Both the position numbers and the translations under genes were made by a program. The notes below the pieces were generated by a model. The model saw only the letters and a list, made by a program, of their open reading frames with translations, had not been told where the DNA came from and did not search any database. DNA of 64,000 bases from Lachnospiraceae bacterium. GTDB taxonomy: Bacteria > Bacillota > Clostridia > Lachnospirales > Lachnospiraceae. Below are positions 1-8,677 of this stretch, piece by piece. The DNA is taken from contig SVDL01000004.1 in NCBI GenBank assembly GCA_015057835.1, positions 1 through 64,000 on the forward strand, read 5' to 3'. How positions within the stretch are numbered: the stretch's first letter is position 1; each line of letters begins with the position of its first letter.

Positions 1-97
1 GTGCCAGCATGACGCCGGTGTCAAGGGCGCCGGTGAGGTCGTCGGCGAGGATCAGGAGGCGGACGGCTGCGTTTTTATTTTCCTGATTATGGTTCAT
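1..97 (-). CDS. Four-carbon acid sugar kinase family (DUF1537) protein, N-terminal fragment, truncated by window edge
   Basis: Minus-strand translation from ATG at 97 reads MNHNQENKNAAVRLLILADDLTGALDTGVMLA, with the ADDLTGA-D-TG N-terminal motif of DUF1537 kinases; GAAAGGA RBS upstream. Not in the ORF track because truncated. Confidence 0.8.
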   Translation of the reverse strand, partial: MNHNQENKNAAVRLLILADDLTGALDTGVMLA

Positions 98-260
98 GGC
101 GATTCCTTTCGGGCGGTCTGCCCCGGGACTCTCCCGGAAAGGGAGAGGGGCACATTTTTTACTTGAATTCTCACTCGGAGTCAATCTATCATGAACTAGT
201 ATACAGACAGTATACCATAGTCCTTTTTTGGAAGAAAACGTTAGAGGAAAGAATACGGAA

Positions 261-1325
261 ATGGATCATCGGAAAATAATCGGTATCAGCATGGGCGACC
301 CCGCGGGGATCGGTCCGGAAATAACACTGAAAGCGCTCTCGTCGGGAAAACTGTATGAGAAATGCCGTCCAGTCGTGTACGGCAGCGCGGACGTTCTTGA
401 GATCGTCTCACAATATTCCTGGATGCCTCCGGTCCGGATCCGGAAGATCGCGGATCCTTCGGAAGCGGTTTTTGAGCCCGGCGTCGTCAATGTGGTCCAC
501 GTCACGGATCTTGTGAGAGGAGAGAGAGACGGGGCCGGTCTTCAGGAGGAGGACCTGTGCTTCCGGAGAGGCACGGTCTCCGCGGAGGCGGGAGAGGCGG
601 CATTCCGGTATGTGATGCGCGTGATCGAAGCGGCCTTGCGAGGCGATATTGACGCCACGGTGACCAATCCGATCAACAAGGAAGCGGTCAATCTGGCGGG
701 ACATCATTATTCGGGACACACGGAGATCTACGCGGACGCGACGGGGACGAAGCGCTACACCATGATGCTGGCGCACGGAAATCTGAAAGTGGTCCACGTA
801 TCGACCCACGTCTCTCTCCGGGAAGCCTGCGACCGGGTCAAAAAGGCAAATGTCCTCGAAAAGATCCGGATCGCCGACGAGGCCTGCAGAAAACTCGGGA
901 TCCGGGAGCCGAGGATCGCCGTGGCGGGGCTGAATCCCCACGCCGGTGAGAACGGCATGTTCGGAAGAGAGGAGATCGAGGAGATCGGACCGGCCGTAGA
1001 AGAAGCCCGTGCCCTCGGCATTCAGACGGAGGGGCCGGTGCCGCCGGATACGGTATTTTCCAAAGCGGCGGGCGGCATGTACGATATCGTGGTGGCGATG
1101 TACCATGACCAGGGGCATATCCCGCTGAAGGTCCTCGGTTTCACCTATAATGAAAAAGAAAAGAAGTGGAACACGGTCTCCGGCGTCAACATCACGCTGG
1201 GACTGCCGATCATCCGGACGTCCGTCGATCACGGGACGGCTTTTGACCAGATCCGCAATCCGGACGTCAGCGAGCAGAGCCTTATCAACGCGGTCGAATA
1301 TGCGGTCATGATGGCAGATGAATAG
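261..1325 (+). CDS. pdxA2: PdxA/PdxA2 family 4-hydroxythreonine-4-phosphate (or 4-phosphoerythronate) dehydrogenase
   Basis: IGISMGDPAGIGPEI, VTNPINKEAVNLAGHHYSGHTE and MYHDQGHIPLKVLGF motifs; divergent DUF1537 kinase supports the PdxA2 subtype. ATG at 261 preferred over TTG at 228. Confidence 0.88.
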   Translation: MDHRKIIGISMGDPAGIGPEITLKALSSGKLYEKCRPVVYGSADVLEIVSQYSWMPPVRIRKIADPSEAVFEPGVVNVVHVTDLVRGERDGAGLQEEDLCFRRGTVSAEAGEAAFRYVMRVIEAALRGDIDATVTNPINKEAVNLAGHHYSGHTEIYADATGTKRYTMMLAHGNLKVVHVSTHVSLREACDRVKKANVLEKIRIADEACRKLGIREPRIAVAGLNPHAGENGMFGREEIEEIGPAVEEARALGIQTEGPVPPDTVFSKAAGGMYDIVVAMYHDQGHIPLKVLGFTYNEKEKKWNTVSGVNITLGLPIIRTSVDHGTAFDQIRNPDVSEQSLINAVEYAVMMADE

Positions 1326-2445
1326 TCAGAAGAAGCAATTTCCGTGGAAAATACTGATCCTGTCTCTGCTGGCGGTCCTCGCGGCAGGGATGGTCTGGTA
1401 CGCCGTTCTTCTGTCCGCGGAACAGATCCAGGAAGGGACCGGAAATCCGGTCATGGAGCAGGCCGTCAGTGAACCGTCAGGAGACACCGGCAGCGAGCCG
1501 GCAGAAGACGCCGGCAGCGAGCCGTCAGGAGACACCGGCAGTGAACCGGCAGAAGACGCCGGCAGCGAAGCGTCCGAGGAGAACGAAGAAGATGCCTTCG
1601 GTGCTGACGGATCATATGAAGAATTTTTAAATGCCGGGAATTTTCCCCGGTACGAAAATGAGCCCAACGTCCCGGTCAACGGAAACCGGCCCTTCTTCAC
1701 GGAGGCGGATTACACGACGGAATCCTTTGAAACGTACGGCGATCTGGATGCGCTGGGGCGGTGCACGTACGCATTTGCCTGCGTCGGAGAAGATCTCATG
1801 CCCACGGAGAAGCGGGAGAGGATCAGCCAGATCCGGCCGACGGGCTGGCATTTTACAAAATACGACGGGATCGACGGCAACTATCTCTACAACCGGTGCC
1901 ATCTCATCGCCTACGGTCTGACGGCGGAAAATGCCAACGAGCGCAATCTCATCACCGGGACCCGCTATTTGAATACCCTGGGGATGAATGACCTCGAAAA
2001 TGAGACCATCAGCTATATACGCCGTACCGGAAATCATGTGCTCTACCGGGTGACACCCGTTTTTGAAGGTGAAAACCTGATCGCGTCCGGGGTGCTGATG
2101 GAAGCGCAGTCCGTTGAAAATGATGAATTCTCGTTCTGTGTTTACGCTTTTAACGTGCAGCCGGGCATCACGATCGATTACCGGACGGGAGATAGCAGCG
2201 GCACGCCGTTTACCGGTACGGAAGTCAGGCACCCCGCGCCTTCGGCATCACCGAAACCGGAATGGGAATACGTTCCTCCGGCGGAGAATGTCACCTATAT
2301 CCTGAACACAAAATCCATGAAATTTCACCGCCCGAACTGCGATGCCGTTAAAGAAATGAATCCTAAAAACAGGGAAGACTTTACGGGGACAAGGGAAGAA
2401 GTGCTGGAAATGGGGTATGATCCCTGCGGCGGATGCAAACCTTAA
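1318..2445 (+). CDS. Membrane-anchored DNA/RNA non-specific endonuclease with acidic repeat linker and C-terminal Ada-like Zn-binding motif
   Basis: N-terminal TM segment; SEPSGDTGSEPAEDAG repeats; NRCHLIAYGL...NLITGTRYLN nuclease core; C-terminal FHRPNCDAVKEMN...GYDPCGGCKP. Confidence 0.8.
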   Translation: MNSQKKQFPWKILILSLLAVLAAGMVWYAVLLSAEQIQEGTGNPVMEQAVSEPSGDTGSEPAEDAGSEPSGDTGSEPAEDAGSEASEENEEDAFGADGSYEEFLNAGNFPRYENEPNVPVNGNRPFFTEADYTTESFETYGDLDALGRCTYAFACVGEDLMPTEKRERISQIRPTGWHFTKYDGIDGNYLYNRCHLIAYGLTAENANERNLITGTRYLNTLGMNDLENETISYIRRTGNHVLYRVTPVFEGENLIASGVLMEAQSVENDEFSFCVYAFNVQPGITIDYRTGDSSGTPFTGTEVRHPAPSASPKPEWEYVPPAENVTYILNTKSMKFHRPNCDAVKEMNPKNREDFTGTREEVLEMGYDPCGGCKP

Positions 2446-2505
2446 CGGGAATTATTCATGAAGAGCGGGGAATTTAAATATTTTCCCTGGCATAAGGAGG
2501 AGCAA

Positions 2506-3195
2506 ATGCTCAAAGCGGTAATATTTGATATGGACGGCGTTCTTTTCGACTCCGAGCAGGCGATCATCGACTGCTGGGTCCCTGTGGCGCAAAAACACGG
2601 GATCACGGATGTCGTGCCGCAGTGCCTTCAATGTATAGGAATCACGGAGACCGAGAGCGCCAAAGTATTCCGGAGCGTATACGGACAGGATTTTCCGTAT
2701 GAGGAGATCCGGAAAGAAGTAAATGAGGAATACCGGGAATTCTGTGACGCGGGAAAGCTGCCGGTGAAGCCGGGCGTCACGGAACTGCTGGAATACCTTG
2801 CAGAAGGCGGGGTGAAAATTGCTCTCGCCTCCTCCGGCGACCGGTCCCATGTGGAGAGACTGCTCGGAACAGCGGGTATTCTTCCGTTCTTTCAGGTGAT
2901 CATCGGAGGCGATATGGTCGCGAGGGGAAAACCTGCTCCGGATGTCTTCCTGAAAGCGCTGGAGGAACTGAACCGGACGGGAGACATGGTCATAGAGAGA
3001 CAGGAAGCCCTGATCATAGAGGACTCCTATCAGGGCATCCGGGCGGCACACACCGCGCAGATCCCCGCCATTATGGTGCCGGACCTGCTTCCCGCGACGG
3101 AGGAGTGCTCGCTGAAAACACTCGCTGTTCTCGGGGATCTTTTTGAGGCGAAGGCTTTCATAGAATCCCGGCGGAGCGGAAGAGACGGGGAATGA
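2506..3195 (+). CDS. HAD-superfamily hydrolase (beta-phosphoglucomutase-like)
   Basis: MLKAVIFDMDGVLFDSE, ALASSGDRSHVERLL, GKPAPDVFLKA, IIEDSYQGIRAA motifs; AAGGAGG RBS before ATG 2506. Confidence 0.88.
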   Translation: MLKAVIFDMDGVLFDSEQAIIDCWVPVAQKHGITDVVPQCLQCIGITETESAKVFRSVYGQDFPYEEIRKEVNEEYREFCDAGKLPVKPGVTELLEYLAEGGVKIALASSGDRSHVERLLGTAGILPFFQVIIGGDMVARGKPAPDVFLKALEELNRTGDMVIERQEALIIEDSYQGIRAAHTAQIPAIMVPDLLPATEECSLKTLAVLGDLFEAKAFIESRRSGRDGE

Positions 3196-3257
3196 ATGCA
3201 GAGGTGCGGCGGTGAGCCATGCCTCTTTTTATAGTCTTCCGGGGACGAGGTTTTGTG

Positions 3258-3286
3258 TTGACATATACCCCGTCGGGGTATATAGT
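3258..3286 (+). promoter_or_regulatory. csoR promoter (TTGACA-17-TATAGT) with 21-bp palindrome ATATACCCCG-T-CGGGGTATAT in the spacer
   Basis: -35 TTGACA 3258-3263, -10 TATAGT 3281-3286, perfect 10-bp inverted arms 3263-3272 and 3274-3283. Confidence 0.85.
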
Positions 3287-3320
3287 AACAGAAGAAACAA
3301 ATTTTTCAGGAGCGGCAAAA

Positions 3321-3680
3321 ATGAGTCAGAGTCAGGAAAAAACACAGGATCTTCGGAACGATACTGAGATCCGTCCCTGCCCCCACTGCGCGGCAGAAGC
3401 CGGAAAGACGAAGAAACGGACCGACGATGAGAAAAAGAAGTTGATGAACCGGCTGAAAAGGATCGAAGGCCAGGTCCGCGGCGTGCAGGGCATGCTGGAA
3501 AAAGACGCCTACTGCCCGGACATCCTTGTGCAGGTGTCCGCGATCAACAGCGCGCTGAACAGCTTCAATAAAGAGCTGCTGGCGTCCCATCTCCATTCCT
3601 GCGTGGTGAACGATATCCGGAGCGGAGACGAAGGCGCCATCGACGAACTCGCGGCGCTGCTGCAGAAGCTGATGAAATGA
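3321..3680 (+). CDS. csoR: CsoR-family (DUF156) metal-sensing repressor
   Basis: MNRLKRIEGQVRGVQGMLEKDAYCPDILVQVSAINSALNSFNKELLASHLHSCV; Cys-x24-His-x3-Cys spacing matches the Cu(I)-CsoR C-H-C triad; followed by copA. Confidence 0.88.
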   Translation: MSQSQEKTQDLRNDTEIRPCPHCAAEAGKTKKRTDDEKKKLMNRLKRIEGQVRGVQGMLEKDAYCPDILVQVSAINSALNSFNKELLASHLHSCVVNDIRSGDEGAIDELAALLQKLMK

Positions 3681-3776
3681 CCGGATGAGAGACCGTTTGT
3701 TCCGGGGGAGTGCGGAAAACGATCAGGATAAAAAGTCACAGGAACCAAAGCACAAAAGAGTTTCAGGAGCAGCAGT

Positions 3777-6371
3777 ATGGAACAGTATAATGTCACGGGC
3801 ATGAGCTGCGCGGCGTGTCAGGCGAGAGTCGAGAAAGCTGTCAGCGCGGTGCCCGGCGTGACTTCCTGCTCGGTGAGCCTTCTTACCAACTCGATGGGGG
3901 TGGAAGGGACCGCCGACGCGGGATCGATCATTAAAGCGGTGGAAAATGCCGGCTACGGCGCCTCCCCCAAAAATACGGGAAGCGCAGGAACCGGAGCGGG
4001 GGCCGGTGCGGGACTCTCCGCTAAACTCGCGGCGGAAGAGGAAGCGCTGCGCGACAAAGAGACGCCTGTCCTCAAAAAAAGACTGATCTGGTCGGTAGTA
4101 TTCCTTGCGGTCCTCATGTATTTCTCCATGGGACACATGATGTGGGGCTGGCCTCTGCCGAAGTTCTTTGATAACAATCACGTCGCGATGGGGATCGTAC
4201 AGCTTCTGCTGTCCGGCGTCATCATGGTCATCAACCAGAAATTCTTCATCAGCGGCTATAAGAGCCTCTTCCACGGCTCGCCCAACATGGACACGCTGAT
4301 CGCGCTGGGATCCAGCGCCGCCTTCGGCTACAGCACCGTGATCCTCCTCGCCATGACGCGCGCGCAGGCGGACGGAAATGCCGAGGCGGTCATGCGGTAT
4401 ATGATGGAGTTTTACTTCGAATCCGCCGCCATGATCCTGACCCTGATCACCGTGGGGAAAATGCTGGAAGCCCGCTCCAAAGGGCGCACGACGGACGCCC
4501 TGAAGAGTCTTATGAAAATGGCTCCGAAAACGGCCAATGTCATAAGAAACGGCGAAGAGCAGACGATCGATATCGATCATGTCGTGAAAGGGGATATTTT
4601 TGTGGTCCGCCCGGGCGAGAACATTCCGGTGGACGGCATTGTCCTGGAAGGCAGCAGCGCTGTCAATGAAGCTGCCCTGACGGGCGAGAGCATTCCCGTG
4701 GACAAGGCTCCCGGAGACGGCGTCTCCTCGGCGACGATCAATCAATCCGGATTCCTGAAATGCGAAGCGACGCGCGTCGGGGAGGATACCTCTCTCGCGC
4801 AGATCATACAGATGGTCTCGGACGCGGCCGCGACGAAAGCCCCGATCGCGAAGCTGGCGGACACGATCTCGGGCGTATTTGTCCCGGTCGTGATCGGTAT
4901 CGCCGCGGTGACGATCCTTATGTGGCTGCTCATTTTCCACCGCCCGGTGGGTTACTCGCTCGCGAGAGGCATCTCGGTGCTCGTGGTCAGCTGCCCGTGT
5001 GCGCTCGGACTGGCGACGCCCGTGGCGATCATGGTGGGCAACGGCATGGGCGCGAAGCACGGCACGCTCTTCAAGAGCGCGGAGGCGCTGCAGGAAGCGG
5101 GCAGTGTGCAGATCGTCGCGCTGGACAAGACGGGGACCATCACGAGCGGAGAACCGAAAGTGACGGATGTGATCCCCGCGGAAGGGATTTCCGGGGAGGA
5201 TCTGCTCTACTTCGCCAATGCTCTTGAGACCCAGAGCGAACATCCTCTGGCGAAAGCGGTCACCGCTTACGGGAGCGAAAAACACGTCGGGACCGCTGCG
5301 ATCAGCGATTTCCGTGCGCTTCCCGGCAACGGCCTCACGGCGGTCTGCGACGGCAGGGCGATGGCCGGAGGAAACCTCGCATTTATCAGGACAAATGCGG
5401 AGGTCCCGAAAGAACTCGGGAAGAAGGCGGAAGAACTTGCGGAAGACGGAAAAACGCCGCTGTTCTTCGCGCAGGACGGCAATCTCATGGGAATCATCGC
5501 CGTCGCGGACACCATTAAGGACGACAGCGCCAAGGCAGTGAAAGAACTGCAGAATATGGGCATTCACGTCGTTATGCTGACGGGGGACAATCCGAGGACC
5601 GCGGAGGCGATCGGCAGAGTGGCCGGCGTCAACGAAGTGGTGGCCGGCGTCCTGCCGAGCGGCAAGGAAGACGTCATCCGGAAACTGCAGGAAAAAGGAA
5701 AGGTAGCCATGGTCGGAGACGGCATCAACGACGCCCCCGCCCTTACGAGAGCGGATATCGGCATCGCGATCGGCGCCGGCACGGATGTCGCCATTGACGC
5801 GGCGGATGTCGTCCTCATGAAGAGCCGGCTGACGGACGTGAGCGCGGCGGTCAGGCTCAGCCGGGCTACCTATAAGACCATTATATGGGGACTGTTCTGG
5901 GCGCTGATCTACAACACGATCCTGATCCCGGTGGCAATGGGAATTCTGACGCCTCTCGGCATTACCATGGATCCGATGTTCGGGGCGCTGGCGATGAGCC
6001 TGTCGAGCTTCTGCGTCGTGACCAACGCCCTGCGGCTGAATCTGTTCCCGATGCATGACGCCTCAAGGGATAAAAAACTAAAGAAAACAGTGGAGACCGG
6101 CGCGGACGGAAGACTTCTTCCGGTCAGCGCTGACAAGAAAGAAGAAAAAGGAGAAGAAACCATGACAAAGACAATGAATATCGAAGGCATGATGTGCGGA
6201 CACTGCGAGGCGACCGTAAAGAAAGCGCTGGAAGCGCTGGACGGCGTTGCTTCGGCAGAGGTGAGCCACGAGAAGAACTGCGCGGTCGTCACGCTCAGCG
6301 CGGAAGTGGAAGACGGAGTCCTCAAAAAGGCAGTCGAAGATAAGGATTATAAGGTGATCTCTATCGCCTGA
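3777..6371 (+). CDS. copA: Copper-translocating P-type ATPase with N-terminal and C-terminal HMA domains
   Basis: GMSCAAC HMA, CPCALGLATPVA, DKTGTITSGEP, GDGINDAPAL motifs; C-terminal GMMCGHCEATVKKAL HMA domain. Confidence 0.93.
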   Translation: MEQYNVTGMSCAACQARVEKAVSAVPGVTSCSVSLLTNSMGVEGTADAGSIIKAVENAGYGASPKNTGSAGTGAGAGAGLSAKLAAEEEALRDKETPVLKKRLIWSVVFLAVLMYFSMGHMMWGWPLPKFFDNNHVAMGIVQLLLSGVIMVINQKFFISGYKSLFHGSPNMDTLIALGSSAAFGYSTVILLAMTRAQADGNAEAVMRYMMEFYFESAAMILTLITVGKMLEARSKGRTTDALKSLMKMAPKTANVIRNGEEQTIDIDHVVKGDIFVVRPGENIPVDGIVLEGSSAVNEAALTGESIPVDKAPGDGVSSATINQSGFLKCEATRVGEDTSLAQIIQMVSDAAATKAPIAKLADTISGVFVPVVIGIAAVTILMWLLIFHRPVGYSLARGISVLVVSCPCALGLATPVAIMVGNGMGAKHGTLFKSAEALQEAGSVQIVALDKTGTITSGEPKVTDVIPAEGISGEDLLYFANALETQSEHPLAKAVTAYGSEKHVGTAAISDFRALPGNGLTAVCDGRAMAGGNLAFIRTNAEVPKELGKKAEELAEDGKTPLFFAQDGNLMGIIAVADTIKDDSAKAVKELQNMGIHVVMLTGDNPRTAEAIGRVAGVNEVVAGVLPSGKEDVIRKLQEKGKVAMVGDGINDAPALTRADIGIAIGAGTDVAIDAADVVLMKSRLTDVSAAVRLSRATYKTIIWGLFWALIYNTILIPVAMGILTPLGITMDPMFGALAMSLSSFCVVTNALRLNLFPMHDASRDKKLKKTVETGADGRLLPVSADKKEEKGEETMTKTMNIEGMMCGHCEATVKKALEALDGVASAEVSHEKNCAVVTLSAEVEDGVLKKAVEDKDYKVISIA
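6162..6371 (+). CDS. Putative nested in-frame CopZ-like copper chaperone ORF within copA
   Basis: AAGGAG at 6148-6153, 8 nt upstream of in-frame ATG 6162; product MTKTMNIEGMMCGHCEATVKKALEALDGVASAEVSHEKN... is a complete 69-aa HMA domain. Confidence 0.5.
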   Translation: MTKTMNIEGMMCGHCEATVKKALEALDGVASAEVSHEKNCAVVTLSAEVEDGVLKKAVEDKDYKVISIA

Positions 6372-6394
6372 CGCACGCCGGAAAGGACTGAAAT

Positions 6395-6733
6395 ATGGCT
6401 GATACGCATGAAAAAACGGACCACGCTGATGTGAAAAGGCTGATGGGCCGTGTCACGGAGATCGAACTGAGCGATCTCGCGGAGCTCTTTAAAATGTTCG
6501 GGGACTCCACCAGGATCAAGATCCTCGTCGATCTTGTACAGGGCGAAAAAAACGTCTCGGAACTGAGTGAGGACCTCGAGATGAATCAGTCGGCGGTCTC
6601 CCATCAGCTGAAGATCCTCCGCACGGCGAAGCTCGTGAAGGGGCGCCGCAGCGGAAAGGCGGTATTTTACTCGCTTGCTGACGACCACGTCAAAATGATC
6701 ATCTCGATGGGGATGGAACATATCGAGGAATAA
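6395..6733 (+). CDS. ArsR/SmtB-family metal-responsive transcriptional regulator
   Basis: LAELFKMFGDSTRIKILVDL, NQSAVSHQLKILRTAKLVKGRRSGKAVFYSLADDHV winged helix; alpha5 D-x-H...H-x2-E pattern. Confidence 0.9.
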   Translation: MADTHEKTDHADVKRLMGRVTEIELSDLAELFKMFGDSTRIKILVDLVQGEKNVSELSEDLEMNQSAVSHQLKILRTAKLVKGRRSGKAVFYSLADDHVKMIISMGMEHIEE

Positions 6734-6786
6734 AATACAGTCTGTTGTTTTTAATTCCATAAAAACCATCCTGGAAAGGGACAAAT

Positions 6787-8598
6787 ATGACGGAGACATT
6801 GAAAGAACGGAAAGACATGGATCCGCGGTTTATGTGGGATCTCACAAAACTATACGCGGATGATGAGGCCTGGGAGAAGGCTTTTGCGGAGATCGACCCT
6901 CTGATCGACGCTGTAGCGGAAATGGCGGGGACGCTGAGCGACGCCGGACATATTCTGGAGTATTTCCGCAGATCCACCGCTCTCGAGCGGACGCTGAGCA
7001 ACCTTTTTGAGTACGCATCGCTCCGGCGCAGCGGCGACACCAGGGAGACGGCGGCGCAGAGCATGTACGCGAGGGTTTACGGGAAATACGTAAATGCTGT
7101 CACGGCGTCCTCCTTTGCGGAGCCCGAGTTTCTCGCCCTCCCGGAGGAAGAGATCCGGAAGATCACAGAGGATCCGTCCCTTACGGAATTCTCTTTTGCC
7201 CTGAAACTGATCGCGGAGCGGAAGCCGCACACCCTCTCGGCGGGAGAGGAAATGCTGCTGGCCAGTTTCGGCGAAGTGTTCGCCGCGCCGGGGCAGATCG
7301 CGGAGAACCTGCAGGACGCGGATATGACCTTCTCCCCGGTAAAAGACGCGGAAGGAAAGGAACATGAGCTCACGGACTCCAATTTCATCCTTCTTCAGAA
7401 TTCGGAGGACCGCGTTCTCCGGGAGAACGCTTTCCGCAGCTACTACGCCGGATATAAAGGGCACATCAATACGTTCGGAGCTGCTTACAGCGGCGCGGTC
7501 AAGGCGGCGGCAGTCGAAGCGGCGGCGCGGCACTACGGATCGTCCCGGGAGATGGCGATGGCGGCGGAACACGTTCCGATGGAAGTCTATGACAATCTGA
7601 TCGCCGCCGTGCGGAAATTCATGCCCGCCATGTACCGCTATGTCGCGCTCCGGAAGAAGATCCTCGGCGTCGATGAACTGCACTATTATGATGTCTACAC
7701 GCCGCTTGTACAGGGCAGCACGAAGACGTACACCTACGAAGAGGCGCAGGAGATGATCCTCTCCGCCGTGGAACCTCTCGGAGAGGAGTACGGCAGAGTC
7801 GTCCGGCAGGCATTCGCCGAGCGGTGGATCGACGTCTATCCGAACCGGGGCAAGACCGGCGGCGCGTTTTCTGCAGGCACATATGATTCCGTGCCTTATA
7901 TCCTGACCAATTATACAGGGACGCTCAACAGTGTCTCCGCCCTCGCCCACGAGATGGGGCATTCCATGCACACGTGGCATGCCAACCGTCAGCAGCCGCC
8001 GCAGTATGCGGGGTATACGCTGTTCGTCGCGGAAGTCGCCTCGACGGTAAACGAAAATCTTCTGGTGGAGAAGCTTCTCGAGGGGACGCAGGATCCGAGG
8101 GAAAGACTGCTTTACCTCAATGAGTATATGGAAGGCTTCAAGGGAACCGTCTACCGCCAGACCATGTTCGCGGAATTTGAGAAGGAAGCCCACGCCATGG
8201 CGGAGAGAGGCGAAGCCCTGACGCCGGAAGCGCTCTGCGGGGTCTACCGGCAGCTGGTCTCCGATTATTTCGGACCGGATCTCGTCCCGGATGAGGAAGT
8301 GCAGTACGAGTGGGCGAGAATACCGCATTTCTACAGCCCGTTCTACGTTTTCAAGTATGCCACGAGCTACTGTGCTTCCGCGGCGGTCTCCGAGGCGGTC
8401 CGCACGGAGGGGGACGCGGCGGCGAAGCCCTATCTTGAATTCCTCTCCATGGGCGGCAGCGCGCTTCCGCTCGATGAACTGAAGCACGCCGGCGTGGATC
8501 TTTCAACACCGGCACCGATCGAGCGGGCTCTTTCCAAGTTTGAAAGAATCGTGGAAGAGGCCGAAAAAACGTACGAAATGATTGCGGGAGCGGAATAA
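6787..8598 (+). CDS. pepF: Oligoendopeptidase F (M3 family)
   Basis: SALAHEMGHSMHTWHANRQQP zinc-peptidase motif and full-length M3/PepF-like sequence. Confidence 0.93.
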   Translation: MTETLKERKDMDPRFMWDLTKLYADDEAWEKAFAEIDPLIDAVAEMAGTLSDAGHILEYFRRSTALERTLSNLFEYASLRRSGDTRETAAQSMYARVYGKYVNAVTASSFAEPEFLALPEEEIRKITEDPSLTEFSFALKLIAERKPHTLSAGEEMLLASFGEVFAAPGQIAENLQDADMTFSPVKDAEGKEHELTDSNFILLQNSEDRVLRENAFRSYYAGYKGHINTFGAAYSGAVKAAAVEAAARHYGSSREMAMAAEHVPMEVYDNLIAAVRKFMPAMYRYVALRKKILGVDELHYYDVYTPLVQGSTKTYTYEEAQEMILSAVEPLGEEYGRVVRQAFAERWIDVYPNRGKTGGAFSAGTYDSVPYILTNYTGTLNSVSALAHEMGHSMHTWHANRQQPPQYAGYTLFVAEVASTVNENLLVEKLLEGTQDPRERLLYLNEYMEGFKGTVYRQTMFAEFEKEAHAMAERGEALTPEALCGVYRQLVSDYFGPDLVPDEEVQYEWARIPHFYSPFYVFKYATSYCASAAVSEAVRTEGDAAAKPYLEFLSMGGSALPLDELKHAGVDLSTPAPIERALSKFERIVEEAEKTYEMIAGAE

Positions 8599-8677
8599 TC
8601 TGCTATAATTATTCCGTATGCAGGCTTTTTCAGTCTGCTGTCAGGCGACCAGAAAATGATCAGGAGGAGATACTTAT

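Noticed and set aside
3723-6056. 777-aa minus-strand ORF
   Set aside because: Antisense shadow of copA; R/H/D-rich composition, no domain recognised.
6850-8487. 545-aa minus-strand ORF
   Set aside because: Antisense of pepF; no motif.
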